A program made the position numbers and the translations under genes. The notes beneath the pieces were generated by a model. The model was given only the letters and a program-made list of their open reading frames with translations, made no database searches and was not told the origin of the DNA. Shown one piece after another: positions 63,262 through 64,000 of a stretch of 64,000 nt of DNA (positions within the stretch are counted from its first letter, which is position 1; each line of letters starts with the position of its first letter). Location of the stretch: positions 249,091 through 313,090 of the forward strand of contig NZ_JAPPRR010000002.1 in the NCBI RefSeq assembly GCF_026719705.1. The letters are read 5' to 3'. This DNA is from Pseudokordiimonas caeni (lineage in GTDB: Bacteria > Pseudomonadota > Alphaproteobacteria > Sphingomonadales > Kordiimonadaceae).

Positions 63262-63276
63262 CGGCAATTCTTGCCG
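63262..63276. promoter_or_regulatory. Inverted repeat upstream of the FlaEY-like gene
   Basis: CGGCAA-TTC-TTGCCG is a perfect inverted repeat 43-57 bases before the FlaEY-like start. A partial copy (TTCTTGCCC) lies 13 bases further on. It may be an operator; no sigma-54 promoter spacing (GG-N10-GC) fits here. Confidence 0.3.
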
Positions 63277-63457
63277 ATATGGACATTCTTGCCCACCGAA
63301 TATTCGCAAATCGCCCAAACGACTCGGAAAAATCCGGCAAATTCTGCCGCCAGATTGCATTCCGGCGGTTTTCACCCTACATCTTTGCAAGATGCATGAC
63401 AGAATCCTTTGGCTGCCAGTGGCAGCATAACGGAAAAGGCGCAGGGAGGCGAGGCCG

Positions 63458-63760
63458 ATGACGGCAATTTTCTGGCTTATCGATACGGTCCTCGGACTAT
63501 ACAGCACAGCGATCATCATCTGGGTGATCATGAGCTGGCTCGTTTCCTTCGGCGTGATCAACAGCTACCAGCCCTTCGTGCGCACCGTCATGGCCTTCTT
63601 CGACGCCATCACCGCACCGATCCTGAACCCGATCCGGCGCATCATCCCGCATGTTGGCGGCTTCGATATTTCGCCGATCATCTTGCTGTTGCTGATCCAT
63701 TTCCTGCGCATCTTCATCGCGACCAGCATCGCGCCCGCCCTCGGGGTCTATGGATACTGA
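63458..63760 (+). CDS. YggT family membrane protein
   Basis: The 100-residue protein has two hydrophobic helices (LIDTVLGLYSTAIIIWVIMSWL and SPIILLLLIHFLRIFIATS as a split view of about residues 7-30 and 72-91) around a loop with the family pattern PILNPIRRIIP. YggT proteins are implicated in osmotic tolerance and cell-division membrane functions, without a settled mechanism. GGGAGGCGAGGCC precedes the ATG. It overlaps the DUF167 gene by 11 bases, a widely conserved pair. Confidence 0.9.
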   Translation: MTAIFWLIDTVLGLYSTAIIIWVIMSWLVSFGVINSYQPFVRTVMAFFDAITAPILNPIRRIIPHVGGFDISPIILLLLIHFLRIFIATSIAPALGVYGY

Positions 63761-64000
63761 CGCCCTCAAGGCTGTGGACGGCGGGCTGACCCTCGCCGTG
63801 CGCCTGACGCCGAAGGCTGCCGCCGGGCGGATCGACGGCTGGATCAGCGATGACGCCGGCAACTTGCGCCTGAAGGTGGCCGTCACCGTCGTGCCTGAAA
63901 ACGGCAAGGCGAACGCCGCGCTCATCAAGTTTCTCGCCAAAAAACTCAAGTTGCCGAAAACAGCCGTAAGGCTTATAGGGGGCGACATATCGCGGCAGAA
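63750..64000 (+). CDS. DUF167 (YggU-like) protein, 3' end outside window
   Basis: The visible 83 residues start MDTDALKAVDGGLTLAVRLT and include the DUF167 core: LTPKAAAGRIDGW, LRLKVAVTVVPENGKANAAL and KFLAKKLKLPKTAVRLIGG. Members are small cytosolic alpha/beta proteins of unknown function, often encoded after yggT. The start lies within the last codons of yggT, so translation is coupled. The gene is truncated by the window edge, not broken. Confidence 0.88.
   Translation, partial: MDTDALKAVDGGLTLAVRLTPKAAAGRIDGWISDDAGNLRLKVAVTVVPENGKANAALIKFLAKKLKLPKTAVRLIGGDISRQ

Noticed and set aside
63220-63300. Sigma-54 promoter before the FlaEY-like gene
   Set aside because: GG and GC dinucleotides near 63262-63276 are eight rather than ten bases apart, so the -24/-12 spacing is wrong.
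61861-63399. Plus-strand open frame of about 512 codons opposite the FlaEY-like gene
   Set aside because: It mirrors the propeller repeats on the coding strand and has no recognisable domain; the minus strand has a coherent repeat protein.

Overview
The window reads as a chromosomal segment of an alphaproteobacterium with high G+C content. The evidence is the block dnaA / dnaN-recF-gyrB next to rpsT, an enoyl-CoA hydratase, mutM, and a divergent ubiE-ubiB-coaBC-dut run. A pheA gene divergent from a membrane-anchored CycM-type cytochrome c, a PleC/DivJ-like kinase core and a FlaEY-like protein point the same way. The two large TonB receptors and the tryptophan-halogenase homologue fit aquatic lineages such as Kordiimonadales, Caulobacterales or Sphingomonadales, but the order cannot be fixed by eye. 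I see no rRNA, CRISPR array, insertion sequence, integrase or phage gene.

Layout. Positions 1-10100 hold replication and housekeeping genes, mostly on the minus strand: a partial unknown gene, gyrB, recF, dnaN, dnaA, rpsT, enoyl-CoA hydratase, a small exported protein and mutM. Positions 10200-15400 form a plus-strand run: ubiE, ubiB, coaBC, dut, a MoeB/ThiF-type E1-like enzyme and a DsrE-like protein. Positions 15400-21900 carry pheA, cytochrome c, an acetyltransferase, a MarR-NlpC/P60 pair, leucyl aminopeptidase, a 2Fe-2S ferredoxin and an orphan membrane histidine kinase. Positions 22000-27800 are a stress and metal block: ahpC, ahpF, a YqjI-like His-rich PadR regulator with a DUF2218 partner, and an exported catalase-peroxidase.

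Positions 27900-42700 are the accessory heart. A MurR/RpiR regulator diverges from a kinase/aminotransferase-fold fusion resembling hydroxylysine kinase joined to a phospho-lyase. Next comes a glycoside locus on the minus strand: TonB receptor, DUF1080 protein (3-keto-disaccharide hydrolase family), GH63-like glucosidase, gluconate-dehydrogenase subunit-3-like protein, GMC oxidoreductase with a probable Fe-S cluster, and a TIM-barrel epimerase-like protein. A tryptophan-halogenase homologue is divergent from it. Every catabolic enzyme has a Sec or Tat export signal or an exported partner, so the locus looks like a periplasmic route that oxidises glycosides at C3 and then breaks them. Two near-identical LacI-type operators, one of them overlapping a promoter, link the halves, but no LacI gene is present here.

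Positions 42800-47300 form a second module: a YfiR-like periplasmic protein, a TonB receptor and a methyl-accepting chemotaxis protein, probably a sensing unit. Positions 47300-59200 return to general functions: a calcium-type P-ATPase, tRNA-Arg(CCG), an exported TonB-C-domain protein, nadB overlapping an ABC ATPase, a zinc-finger protein overlapping polA, a periplasmic binding-like protein and a PiT phosphate permease. Positions 59200-63200 hold a FliL-like protein and a large FlaEY-like beta-propeller protein. They flank a gene-free stretch with three GCATnnTGCAAT-like sites and a strongly structured, possibly pseudoknotted element. The window ends in yggT and a truncated DUF167 gene.
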